Source: Zoogloea ramigera (GTDB taxonomy: Bacteria > Pseudomonadota > Gammaproteobacteria > Burkholderiales > Rhodocyclaceae). Taken from it: a DNA stretch of 64,000 nt. Positions 20,436 to 28,048 of the stretch are shown here, piece after piece (the first letter of the stretch is position 1; every line of letters begins with the position of its first letter). The position numbers and the translations under genes are program-made. The stretch is taken from positions 110,745 to 174,744 of the forward strand of contig NZ_BJNV01000007.1 in assembly GCF_006539865.1 (NCBI RefSeq). The letters run 5' to 3'. Under the pieces are notes generated by a model, which was not told where the DNA came from, searched no databases, and worked only from the letters and a program-made list of their open reading frames with translations.

Positions 20436-21917
20436 ATGACGGATACTCCATTCCTCAGCCTAGCGATTTGGGTTCCAATTGTTGGTGGCCTTCTCGTGCT
20501 TGCCACCGGGTCGGATCGCAACGCATCGCTCGCCAGGTTCGTTGCGATTGCAGCGGCCCTGGCCGGGCTGGCGGTCAGCATCCCGCTCTACACGATGTTC
20601 GATGTGGCGACGAGCGCCATGCAGTTCACTGAAACTCACACCTGGATTCCCCGGTTCAACATCAACTACGCGCTGGGTGTCGATGGTATTTCGGTGCTCT
20701 TCGTTCTGTTGAACAGCTTCATCACGGTGATCGTTGTTGTTGCCGGTTGGGAAGTGATCCAGGAAAAGGTCGCTCAATACATGGCCGCTTTCCTGATCAT
20801 GTCCGGCCTGATCAACGGGATCTTCAGCGCGCTCGACGGTGTTTTGTTTTACGTCTTTTTCGAGGCATCCCTGATCCCGTTGTTCATCATCATTGGCGTT
20901 TGGGGTGGGGCCAACCGTGTCTATGCGGCGATCAAGTTTTTCCTGTACACGCTGGCAGGTTCGTTGTTGATGCTGGTCGCCTTGCTTTATCTGTTCATGG
21001 AGTCGGGTGGCAGTTTCAGCATCTTGGAATGGCACAAGCTGAAACTCGGCATGTGGGATCAGACTTGGATCTTCTGGTTCTTCCTGGCCTCTTTCGCAGT
21101 TAAGGTTCCGATGTTCCCGGTGCACACGTGGTTGCCCGATGCGCACGTCGAAGCGCCGACCGGGGGGTCAATCGTTCTGGCGGCAATTGCGCTGAAGCTT
21201 GGTGCCTACGGTTTTCTACGCTTCTCGCTGCCAATCGCACCGGACGCCAGTCAAGCGCTTGCTCCCGTGATCATCACGCTGTCTCTGATCGCCGTCATTT
21301 ACATCGGTTTTGTGGCACTCGTTCAGACCGACATGAAGAAACTGGTGGCCTATTCGTCGATCTCCCACATGGGTTTCGTGACTCTCGGGTTCTTCATCTT
21401 CAATCCGATCGGTATTGAGGGCGCTCTCGTCCAGATGATTTCCCACGGCTTCGTTTCTGGCGCGATGTTTGCGTCTATTGGCGTGCTGTACGATCGCATG
21501 CACTCCCGTCAGATTGCCGATTACGGCGGCGTTGTGAATGTGATGCCAAAGTTCGCTGCTTTCTTCATGCTGTTTGCGATGGCGAACTCCGGTCTGCCGG
21601 CAACCTCGGGTTTTGTGGGCGAGTTCATGGTGGTGCTTGGTGCCGTTAAGTACAACTTCTGGGTGGGCTTTGCTGCCGCGACGACGTTGATCGTGGGCGC
21701 CGCTTACACCCTGTGGATGTACAAGCGTGTCGTGTTCGGTGCAGTCACCAATCATCACGTGTCTGAGCTCACGGACATCAATGGGCGGGAGTTCGCATTC
21801 CTCTCCGTTCTTGCCATCTGTGTTTTGGCCATGGGGATCTACCCCTTCCCCGTCACCGAGGTCATGCATGCGTCTGTGACTGACCTGCTTAAGCACGTTG
21901 CCGTGAGCAAACTCTGA
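20436..21917 (+). CDS. nuoM: NADH-quinone oxidoreductase subunit M
   Basis: Antiporter-like membrane subunit of complex I, 493 residues and about 14 spans. Family blocks FFEASLIPLFIIIGVWGG near residue 145, FAVKVPMFPVHTWLPDAHVEAPTGGSI near residue 225 and LVAYSSISHMGFVTLGFF near residue 305 are present. The ATG at 20436 (MTDTPFLSLAIW) is preferred over an in-frame TTG upstream, which lies within the intergenic leader. Regular spacing to nuoL and nuoN. Confidence 0.95.
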   Translation: MTDTPFLSLAIWVPIVGGLLVLATGSDRNASLARFVAIAAALAGLAVSIPLYTMFDVATSAMQFTETHTWIPRFNINYALGVDGISVLFVLLNSFITVIVVVAGWEVIQEKVAQYMAAFLIMSGLINGIFSALDGVLFYVFFEASLIPLFIIIGVWGGANRVYAAIKFFLYTLAGSLLMLVALLYLFMESGGSFSILEWHKLKLGMWDQTWIFWFFLASFAVKVPMFPVHTWLPDAHVEAPTGGSIVLAAIALKLGAYGFLRFSLPIAPDASQALAPVIITLSLIAVIYIGFVALVQTDMKKLVAYSSISHMGFVTLGFFIFNPIGIEGALVQMISHGFVSGAMFASIGVLYDRMHSRQIADYGGVVNVMPKFAAFFMLFAMANSGLPATSGFVGEFMVVLGAVKYNFWVGFAAATTLIVGAAYTLWMYKRVVFGAVTNHHVSELTDINGREFAFLSVLAICVLAMGIYPFPVTEVMHASVTDLLKHVAVSKL

Positions 21918-21959
21918 TCTCAGGTAGCAGAGACGAAACCATCGGATTGTGATCTCAAG

Positions 21960-23426
21960 ATGAACTTTGTTATTCCGGATTTCTATCCCGCCGCGGCGGA
22001 GCTCTTTGTGGTGGCGATGTCGTTCGTCGTTCTGATGACAGGCACGTTTCTACAGAACTCACGAAGCCTTTCGTATTACCTGACGCAATTCACTCTCCTG
22101 GGTGCAGCGGTCGTCACGGTGTACACCATGGACGGGCAGGTTACGCTCACATTCACCAACATGTACGTTGATGACTTGATGGGCGATTTCCTCAAGTTGA
22201 TGGTCTATCTCTCAGTGGCGGTGGTACTGCTTTATTCCCGCAGCTACATCGGTGATCGCAGGATCGAGTCGACCGAGTACTACATGCTGGTGATCTACGC
22301 CACGCTTGGCATGATGGTGATGATTGCTGCCAATCATTTCCTGACTTTGTATCTGGGCCTGGAACTGCTGTCCCTGTCGCTTTATGCGCTTGTTGCGACG
22401 CAGCGTGACTCTGCTCGCGCCACCGAGGCTGCGATGAAGTATTTCGTTCTCGGCGCGCTGGCCTCGGGTTTGCTTCTCTACGGCATGTCGATGCTCTACG
22501 GTGCAACGGGCAGTCTCGAGTTGTCTCGCATCGCGCAGGCGATTTATCACCAGGGCGGCGACAAGACGGTTCTGATGTTTGGCCTGGTGTTTGTTGTTGC
22601 GGGTCTCGCTTTCAAGCTCGGTGTGGTTCCCTTCCATATGTGGATCCCCGACGTGTATCAAGGCGCACCGACCTCTGTCACGCTGCTGATCGCTTCGGCT
22701 CCCAAGCTGGCTGCATTTGGTATGGCCATGCGCCTGCTGGTGAATGGGCTGTTCGAGCTCGCTGATCAGTGGCAGTCGATGCTGATGTTCCTGGCGGTTT
22801 TGTCGATTGCGTTGGGTAACATTGCTGCAATCGCTCAGCCCAACCTCAAGCGGATGCTCGGTTACTCCGGTATTTCACATATGGGTTTCATGCTGCTTGG
22901 CCTTGTTTCCGGTGTTGTTGAGGGCGACAGGCACTTCGCGCTGAACGCCTACAGCTCGGCGATGTTCTATGTGTTCTCGTATGTGCTGATGACGCTCGCG
23001 GCTTTCGGTGTGCTGCTTGTGCTCTCCCGCGCGGGCTTTGATGCCGAGACGCTGGAAGACCTCAAGGGGCTCAACAAGCGTAGTTCGTGGTTTGCCGGCA
23101 TGATGGCGATCGTGATGTTCTCGATGGCGGGTATTCCGTTCTTCATCGGTTTTTACGCGAAGTTCTCGGTGCTGCTTGCGGTTGTCGCTTCGGGTTACAA
23201 GTGGCTCGCGGTTTTTGCCGTGATGATGTCTCTGATCGGTGCCTTCTATTACCTGCGCGTGGTCAAGGTGATGTTCTTTGATGAGCCGCAAGACTCTTCA
23301 CCCATCGCGACGCCGGCTACCATGCGTGTGGCACTTTCACTCAACGCTCTCGCCATCGCAGCGCTTGGTCTTCTGCCCGGCTGGGTGATGTGGATCTGCG
23401 ATCAGTCGATGCTGCAATCGTTCTAA
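21960..23426 (+). CDS. nuoN: NADH-quinone oxidoreductase subunit N
   Basis: Third antiporter-like subunit, 488 residues, about 14 spans. [17 protein letters not shown] near residue 125, [24 protein letters not shown] near residue 220 and [17 protein letters not shown] near residue 300 are the signatures. It is the last gene of the operon; a perfect hairpin terminator lies 55 nt after its stop. All 14 nuo subunits are present and intact. Confidence 0.96.
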   Translation: MNFVIPDFYPAAAELFVVAMSFVVLMTGTFLQNSRSLSYYLTQFTLLGAAVVTVYTMDGQVTLTFTNMYVDDLMGDFLKLMVYLSVAVVLLYSRSYIGDRRIESTEYYMLVIYATLGMMVMIAANHFLTLYLGLELLSLSLYALVATQRDSARATEAAMKYFVLGALASGLLLYGMSMLYGATGSLELSRIAQAIYHQGGDKTVLMFGLVFVVAGLAFKLGVVPFHMWIPDVYQGAPTSVTLLIASAPKLAAFGMAMRLLVNGLFELADQWQSMLMFLAVLSIALGNIAAIAQPNLKRMLGYSGISHMGFMLLGLVSGVVEGDRHFALNAYSSAMFYVFSYVLMTLAAFGVLLVLSRAGFDAETLEDLKGLNKRSSWFAGMMAIVMFSMAGIPFFIGFYAKFSVLLAVVASGYKWLAVFAVMMSLIGAFYYLRVVKVMFFDEPQDSSPIATPATMRVALSLNALAIAALGLLPGWVMWICDQSMLQSF

Positions 23427-23480
23427 TAGAAACGATGTCTGGTTCGCTCACGAACCAGCTAATTGAACGGTAGGAACCTG

Positions 23481-23513
23481 GCGGTCGGTAGAAATACCGA
23501 CCGCTGTTTTTTT
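23481..23513 (+). terminator. Terminator of the nuo operon
   Basis: Perfect 10-bp stem GCGGTCGGTA (23481-23490) / TACCGACCGC (23495-23504), loop GAAA, then T-rich 23506-23513 with seven consecutive T. Strong and well placed after nuoN. Confidence 0.93.
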
Positions 23514-23792
23514 GCAGTGTGCCGGCGGTGGCTCGCCGAGCCTTCGCGTGTCCCGCAGTTTCATGGCGTTACATGAGACGCAGGGCGGTTTGATGTTTCT
23601 GTCTGCCGAGTGGGGTCGTGTCGTTACACGTACGCCCTGGGTGCGTGCGCGGCTTGGTTGTTGGCAGGTGCTCTGTCGCGATGTGAGGCGTGTTGCATCG
23701 AAGCGCGGTTTCCGAGTCAGATTCAGCCGACCTCAGTGTTGCGAAAGCCCTGATCTGCGCATCAGTGCCGGTTGCTAGTCGAGGAGCGCTGC
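23514..23792. other. Intergenic stretch without a recognisable gene
   Basis: A frame of 88 codons (23512-23778) is open but has no ribosome site, starts inside the terminator T run and resembles no family. I see no RNA gene. The interval separates nuo from the anaerobic cytochrome promoter. Confidence 0.5.
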
Positions 23793-23835
23793 TTGATACG
23801 AGTCAATGCCCGGCAGGGGGGCGAGAGAATAGTAT
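23793..23835 (+). promoter_or_regulatory. Dnr/Fnr-type box and -10 for the cytochrome c gene
   Basis: TTGAT-ACGA-GTCAA (23793-23806) matches the Fnr/Dnr family box (TTGAT/C-N4-G/ATCAA). A -10-like TAGTAT at 23830-23835 is centred about 32 nt from the box centre, the class II spacing (box at -41.5). The start site would be near 23841. This predicts activation under low oxygen or nitrogen-oxide conditions. Confidence 0.75.
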
Positions 23836-23893
23836 CCGGTTCGTGTAGGCGCTCTGGCGTCAATCCCCAACCCAACTTCTATTAGAGTTCATC

Positions 23894-24295
23894 ATGCAAA
23901 TAAAGACCCTGCTGCCGCTTCTTCTAGTCGGTCTGCTTGCTGCCTGCGGCAAGTCGGAACCCCCGAAGTCCGAGGCTCCCCCTCCCGCAGCTGCGCCTGC
24001 GGCCTCCGCGCCTGCTCCTGTTGCTGATGCGGCTGCAGATGGCGGAAAGGGTGCCGAGCTGTTCAAGAAAACTTGCGCCATGTGCCACCAGACGGGTGTC
24101 GCTGGTGCGCCGAAGCTCGGTGACAAGGCCGATTGGGGGCCGCGTATCGCGCAGGGGCAGGACACGCTCTACAAGCACGCCATCGAGGGCTTCAACGGTG
24201 CCAAGGGGGCCATGCCTGCGAAGGGTGGCAACCCCTCGCTCAGCGACGATGAGATGAAGGTCATTGTTGACTTCATGGTCGCGAAGTCGCAGTAA
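23894..24295 (+). CDS. Lipid-anchored class I cytochrome c (c5-like)
   Basis: Predicted lipoprotein of 133 residues: signal peptide with lipobox LLAAC (Cys18), a Pro/Ala/Ser-rich tether of about 30 residues, then one cytochrome c domain. The haem-binding motif is CAMCH (residues 61-65) and the likely axial Met is in AMPAKGG (Met107). The fold resembles cytochrome c5 (GAPKLGDKADWGPRI block). Anchored at the periplasmic face, it would carry electrons from the quinol side to a periplasmic reductase. The Dnr/Fnr box upstream and the nos genes next door suggest NosZ as a partner, but that is inference. Confidence 0.85.
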   Translation: MQIKTLLPLLLVGLLAACGKSEPPKSEAPPPAAAPAASAPAPVADAAADGGKGAELFKKTCAMCHQTGVAGAPKLGDKADWGPRIAQGQDTLYKHAIEGFNGAKGAMPAKGGNPSLSDDEMKVIVDFMVAKSQ

Positions 24296-24361
24296 AGAGG
24301 GGCGCCTTGCCGCGTTGCACGGCTAGACCGTTCTGTTACTCGGAGGGATACCCTGGCCAAA

Positions 24362-24389
24362 AAAAACCGACCTCTGCGGGTCGGTTTTT
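24362..24389. terminator. Bidirectional terminator between the cytochrome gene and the nos accessory operon
   Basis: CCGACC (24367-24372) pairs with GGTCGG (24379-24384), flanked by A5 on the left and T5 on the right, so it can work on both strands for the convergent genes. Confidence 0.8.
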
Positions 24390-24536
24390 CGTTTTATGGC
24401 GGTGGCTTTTATCAGGGTCTGGCCGGATGCCAGGCTTTATTCGGTTTTTCCGGACGTCATCTGTGGGGCCCACCTGACGCTAGCTCAAGCCGGCTGCTCG
24501 AGGGGCGGGCCGGCCTGATCGAGGGGCGGCGCAGGG

Positions 24537-25052
24537 TCAATGCTGGTGCGAGCTGGTATTGAGGCTCTTGATGATGTCCCGCGTCACCTCTGCGAACGTG
24601 AGCACCTTGCCGCCCTGGGCTTTGGCGAAGGCATCAGCGGCCTCGCGGGTGGCGAAGGCGGGGAGGTTCGGGTCATTCATCGGGCCGCGTGCGGTCGAGC
24701 CGTGAACAAAGAAGGCCTTGCGGGCGTCCGCCCAGGCCTTGGTGCCGTAATCGGCCACATAGATGGCGCCGATGTCGGTTGCTTTGTGCTGCTTGTCGAA
24801 GAGCGCCATGTTATTCAGAAATCGGAACATGTCCACCGGCGAGTCGAAGCTGCTGGCGCTCTGGTCGTTGAAGATGATCTGACCTGTCCACTGGGGGGTA
24901 CGGTAGGGATACATGCCGCACACGGGGCAGCGCGTGGACCGCTGGACATACTGCGGTGACAGATCGGCGGCCTCGGCGTGGGGCTGGGCGATCAGGAGGC
25001 TGCCGGCCAGGAGTGGGGCGGCAAGAAGGGACGACAGCAGCGTGGTTCTCAT
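24537..25052 (-). CDS. NosL-like protein without lipobox
   Basis: Predicted exported 171-residue protein of the NosL family (periplasmic copper delivery to nitrous oxide reductase). The start at 25052 gives a Sec signal peptide (LLSSLLAAPLLAGSLLIAQPHAEA). The mature N terminus carries CPVCGM, a likely Cu(I) site. There is no lipobox Cys, so it should be soluble, unlike the lipidated NosL encoded 0.6 kb upstream. The shared block FATREAADAFAKAQGGKVLTFAEV aligns with the same region of that protein. It is the last gene of the nosDFYL operon and starts 2 nt after the TumE-like gene. It ends in a His-containing tail (SSHQH). Confidence 0.8.
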   Translation of the reverse strand: MRTTLLSSLLAAPLLAGSLLIAQPHAEAADLSPQYVQRSTRCPVCGMYPYRTPQWTGQIIFNDQSASSFDSPVDMFRFLNNMALFDKQHKATDIGAIYVADYGTKAWADARKAFFVHGSTARGPMNDPNLPAFATREAADAFAKAQGGKVLTFAEVTRDIIKSLNTSSHQH

Positions 25053-25054
25053 GC

Positions 25055-25423
25055 TCAGGCTCCGATAGCGGGTTTTTCCAGAAGCGGGTTGTCGAGAATG
25101 GTGGTGATGACGCGCTGCAGATTGTCCCAAGCGCTTGCGTCGGTGCGAGTGAGCGGATCGGCGAGAAGCTTGCCGTCGGCGGTGTGGAGGTGATTCGGCC
25201 GGGTGGCGAGCTCAGGGTGAAGTGGGGCCGTGTCGATGCGAAACTCCGCTTCACCCCAGGCCCAGGCGATGGTGTAGGCGTCGGGCGCTGCGATGCGGGC
25301 TTCCAGGGTCACGCCATTGGCAAAGTGGGCGATCAGGGCGTCGTATTTGACGTCTACGGGCGTTTCCAGGTGTTCGCCGAAGTGTTCTTCGATCAGGGCG
25401 GCGAGGTCGAGATGCAGGCTCAT
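25055..25423 (-). CDS. TumE-like (DUF6516-type) small protein
   Basis: 122 residues, no signal peptide, so cytosolic. The central pattern FRIDTAPLHPELATRPNHLH, preceded by a strand with FANGVTLEARI and an aromatic AYTIAWAW strand, resembles what I remember of the TumE/DUF6516 family (FR.DNAPHHPEL.TFPHH.H). That family is annotated as the toxin half of some two-gene toxin-antitoxin pairs. Several family positions are changed here (DT for DN, LH for HH, RPNH for FPHH). The start codon overlaps the stop of the upstream 92-residue gene (ATGA) and the next gene begins 2 nt downstream, so it is translated as part of the nos maturation operon. A role in that operon is possible but unproven. Confidence 0.6.
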   Translation of the reverse strand: MSLHLDLAALIEEHFGEHLETPVDVKYDALIAHFANGVTLEARIAAPDAYTIAWAWGEAEFRIDTAPLHPELATRPNHLHTADGKLLADPLTRTDASAWDNLQRVITTILDNPLLEKPAIGA

Positions 25424-25698
25424 CGGGTGCGGCTCTCCTTGACGCAGGTGGCCAGCTCGCTGCGAACCTGGCCGTGAAGGTCGGCGAGGATTCCTAGCGA
25501 AAGGTAGTGTTCGTAGCTTGGGTGTTCGGGGAGCTCGCCCGAGGTGATGCGCTTGAGCACATCGGCAGCATCACTGGCACCGAGCTGGACCAGTAGCTTG
25601 TCGCGGGCGCTGCGCAGGTCGTACATCAGGCGGGCGAGATGCTCGATCTCGATGGCGTCGTCAGGGGAGATGTCGCTGTAGAACGGGTCCATGCTCAC
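25420..25698 (-). CDS. Small helical protein of unknown function, partner of the TumE-like gene
   Basis: 92 residues from a GTG at 25698 that overlaps the nosL stop (GTGA); an ATG at 25692 would give 90 residues. No signal peptide or Cys pair. The sequence looks all-helical (HLARLMYDLRSARDKLL, then ELPEHPSYEHYLSLGILADLH). I do not recognise a named family. It is not the helix-turn-helix antitoxin usually paired with TumE. The 4-nt overlaps with both neighbours argue for coupled expression and a protein complex with the downstream product. Confidence 0.7.
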   Translation of the reverse strand: MSMDPFYSDISPDDAIEIEHLARLMYDLRSARDKLLVQLGASDAADVLKRITSGELPEHPSYEHYLSLGILADLHGQVRSELATCVKESRTR

Positions 25699-26231
25699 AT
25701 TCTCTGGTCGTGCAGGGCACCGCCGTCGAGGCGGGCCATGTCGGTGGTGATTTCGGCAAAGGGATGCACCTTGCCGCCTTCCTTGTCGGCGAAGGCCTGG
25801 GCGCCTTCGCGGGTGGCGAAGGAGGGAATGGTCGGGCCCATGGCGCCGCGTTTCTTGGAGCCCACTACATAGAAGGCTTTTTTGGCGTCGATCCAGGCGC
25901 CTTTGGGCTGGTTCCAGTCGGTCTGGTCCATGGCCTGCACATAGGCGGCGGCGACCTTGCGGGCTTGCTCGGGTTTGAGGAGCAGCGAGAACATCTCCAT
26001 GGTGTCGCAGAAGAAGTCGGGTGCCGGGGTGCCGTCGTAGTGGATCTGCGCCTTGGGGCCGGGGTAGTCGGCCAGCAGCATGCCGTCGAGGGCGCAGTAG
26101 GTGTCCTTCGCGATCTCGGTGGGGGCCACGGGTGCGTCGGCGCTCTTGCTGCAGGCGGTGAGCAGGCTTGCGGCGACGAGCAGGGCGGCGGTATGCCGGG
26201 CCAGATTGTGGATGGGGTGCGGGAATCTCAT
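25695..26231 (-). CDS. nosL: Nitrous oxide reductase accessory lipoprotein NosL
   Basis: Outer-membrane-directed copper chaperone of the NosZ assembly pathway, 178 residues. The signal peptide ends in lipobox LLTAC (Cys27). The copper-site region reads TYCALDGMLLADYPGPKAQIHY, followed by DFFCDTMEMFSLLL, both familiar from betaproteobacterial NosL. It has CALDGM where the second NosL-like protein has CPVCGM, so the two may differ in copper handling. It overlaps nosY by 4 nt upstream and the 92-residue gene by 4 nt downstream. Confidence 0.88.
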   Translation of the reverse strand: MRFPHPIHNLARHTAALLVAASLLTACSKSADAPVAPTEIAKDTYCALDGMLLADYPGPKAQIHYDGTPAPDFFCDTMEMFSLLLKPEQARKVAAAYVQAMDQTDWNQPKGAWIDAKKAFYVVGSKKRGAMGPTIPSFATREGAQAFADKEGGKVHPFAEITTDMARLDGGALHDQRM

Positions 26232-27052
26232 CGTTCGAATCTCCAGATGGCGATGGCCAGCGGGCCGACGATCCAGGCCAGCATGACGCCGCCGAGGATG
26301 GTCGGGCTGCTCAGGGCTTCGGGGAAAACGGTGGCGAGGCCGTAGAGGGTGCGCACCTCGTCCAGCGTGAAGACGTTGAGCACACGGAAGACGTCGGCCG
26401 GGTTGAGCAGTAGCAGGTAGGGGAACACCGCGCCGCCGTAGTCGCCGGCGGTGACGACCAGCATGCCGAGGATGAGCAGGTCGAAGACCAGCACGAAGAA
26501 GAACCAGGTGCCGATGGCGAGGCCGGAGGCGCGGGTGCGGTCGGAAGCGAAGACTGACAGCATCACGGCGAGGCTCAGGAAGGCGAGCCCGAGGAGGATC
26601 GCCGAGAACATGAAGCCGGCGTAGTGGAAGAGGGCGGTGAGGTTGAGCTGGGGCGACAGGATCAGGCCGACGGCGCCGAAGCCGGCGATGGTCGAGAAGG
26701 CGAGCGCCGCGGCGAGCCCGGTGTATTTACCGAGGATGAGCTCGCGGCGGGTGATCGGCAGCGTGAGGAGCAGGTCGAGGGAGCCGCGCTCCCGCTCGCC
26801 GACCACGGCGTCGAAGCCAAGGATCAGGGCGATCAGCGGGATCAGGTAGATCACCAGGCTGACCAGCGAGGCGATGGTGACCTCGATGCTACGAAAGCCC
26901 ACGGCACCCTGCTGAGCCGCGCCGAAGTAGGCGATCACCAGCGCGAAGGCGGTGAACACCAGCGCAACGGCGAGCACCCAGCGGTTGCGGATGCGGTCCC
27001 AGAACTCCTTGCCGGCGACGATGGCGATTTGTCTGAAGTCGATGGAGAGCAT
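26228..27052 (-). CDS. nosY: ABC transporter permease NosY
   Basis: Membrane component of the NosDFY system that helps build the CuZ centre of NosZ, 274 residues with six spans. The start at 27052 (MLSIDFRQIAIVAGKEFWDR) is the family start; the frame stays open upstream only because it runs through a G-rich repeat. GFDAVVGERERGSLDLLLTLPITR is the conserved cytoplasmic coupling region. Separated from nosF by 81 nt holding that repeat, and overlapping nosL by 4 nt. Confidence 0.93.
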   Translation of the reverse strand: MLSIDFRQIAIVAGKEFWDRIRNRWVLAVALVFTAFALVIAYFGAAQQGAVGFRSIEVTIASLVSLVIYLIPLIALILGFDAVVGERERGSLDLLLTLPITRRELILGKYTGLAAALAFSTIAGFGAVGLILSPQLNLTALFHYAGFMFSAILLGLAFLSLAVMLSVFASDRTRASGLAIGTWFFFVLVFDLLILGMLVVTAGDYGGAVFPYLLLLNPADVFRVLNVFTLDEVRTLYGLATVFPEALSSPTILGGVMLAWIVGPLAIAIWRFER

Positions 27053-27061
27053 GTTTGTCTT

Positions 27062-27139
27062 GGGGAATAGGGAGTGGGAGGTGGGTATTGGGGGTGGGTT
27101 TCCGACTTCCCATTCCCCGCTACCCATTACCCATCATCC
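27062..27139. repeat. G-rich/C-rich hairpin repeat, copy 1
   Basis: A G-rich arm (27062-27100, units such as GGGGAATAGGGAGTGGG) faces a C-rich arm (27105-27139, CCCATTCCCCGCTACCCATTACCC), giving a long imperfect hairpin between nosF and nosY that overlaps the end of nosF. The same type of element occurs at 56079-56174. G runs could also form a quadruplex. Confidence 0.75.
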
Positions 27140-28048
27140 ATTGCGGTATCCGAAGAACACGTCCTCGAGGGACGGTTCGCGTACGCGCAGGTCGCGCATG
27201 GTGTCGCCGAGGGTGGCGAGCCGTGCCAGGGCGGGCATCTTGGCTTCGCGGGGGAGGCAGATGTGCAGCACGCTGCCGGCCTCCTCGATGCTTTCGATGG
27301 CGATGCCTTCGAGCACGCGGCCGACCTGTTCGGCGAGGCCGGCGCCGCCGGCGATCTCGAGGGTCAGCGGCAGATTCATTGCCTCACGGAGCGCCTGCAC
27401 GGTGCCGGTGGCGCGGATCAGGCCGCCCTCCATGACGGCGAGGCGGTCGACCCGCTCCTGGATCTCGGCGAGGATGTGGGAGGTGAGCACCATCGTCACG
27501 CCCTCGCCCTTGAGTTCGCGCAGGATGCGGTAGAAGTCGCGGATGGCGCCCGGGTCGAGGCCGGTGGTGGGCTCGTCGAGGAACAGCAGCCGCGGCGTGC
27601 CGAGCAGGGCCTGCGCAAAGCCGAGACGCTGGCGCATGCCTTTGGAGTACTCCCGCACGCGGCGACCGGCGGCGTGGGAGAGACCCACCTTGTCGAGCAG
27701 GCCGGCACATTCGCGACGCGGCACAGCTTTCAGGTCGGCGAAGAAGTAGAGCGTCTCGAGACCCGTGAGGTTGTCGTAGAGCACCACGTTTTCGGGTAGA
27801 TAGCCGATCTTGCGCCGGGTTTCCCTGAAGCGCGGGCCATTTACCGGTTCGCCGTCGAGGCGGATCTCGCCGGAGGTGATGGGGATCAGGCCGAGCATCA
27901 TCTTGAACAGCGTGCTCTTGCCGGCGCCGTTGTGGCCGATCAGGCCGAAGAGTTCGCCGGGGGCGATCGACAGGTCGACACCTCTGACGGCCTGAACGGT
28001 GCCGAAATCCTTGGTCACCCCGCGGGCTTCAACGATAGTGCTTGCCAA
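27134..28048 (-). CDS. nosF: ABC transporter ATP-binding protein NosF
   Basis: ATPase partner of NosY, 304 residues. Walker A GHNGAGKST near residue 39, signature YSKGMRQRLGFAQALLG, Walker B LLFLDEPTTGLDP, and the switch His in LTSHILAEI. The start is a TTG at 28048 with GGAGA about 8 nt upstream; it overlaps the end of nosD by 20 nt. The C-terminal region (EPSLEDVFFGYRNG) is typical of NosF. Its last codons lie in the G-rich repeat. Confidence 0.92.
   Translation of the reverse strand: MASTIVEARGVTKDFGTVQAVRGVDLSIAPGELFGLIGHNGAGKSTLFKMMLGLIPITSGEIRLDGEPVNGPRFRETRRKIGYLPENVVLYDNLTGLETLYFFADLKAVPRRECAGLLDKVGLSHAAGRRVREYSKGMRQRLGFAQALLGTPRLLFLDEPTTGLDPGAIRDFYRILRELKGEGVTMVLTSHILAEIQERVDRLAVMEGGLIRATGTVQALREAMNLPLTLEIAGGAGLAEQVGRVLEGIAIESIEEAGSVLHICLPREAKMPALARLATLGDTMRDLRVREPSLEDVFFGYRNG

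Noticed and set aside
23512..23778. 88-codon open frame after the nuo terminator
   Set aside because: Starts in the terminator T run, no ribosome site, no recognisable features.
24893..25052. Longer start for the second NosL-like protein reaching into the TumE-like gene
   Set aside because: The added residues are hydrophilic and would bury the signal peptide; ATG at 25052 exposes it.
27062..27139. Possible CRISPR or tandem array at the G-rich repeat
   Set aside because: Units are short, imperfect and without spacers; the layout is a hairpin, not an array.
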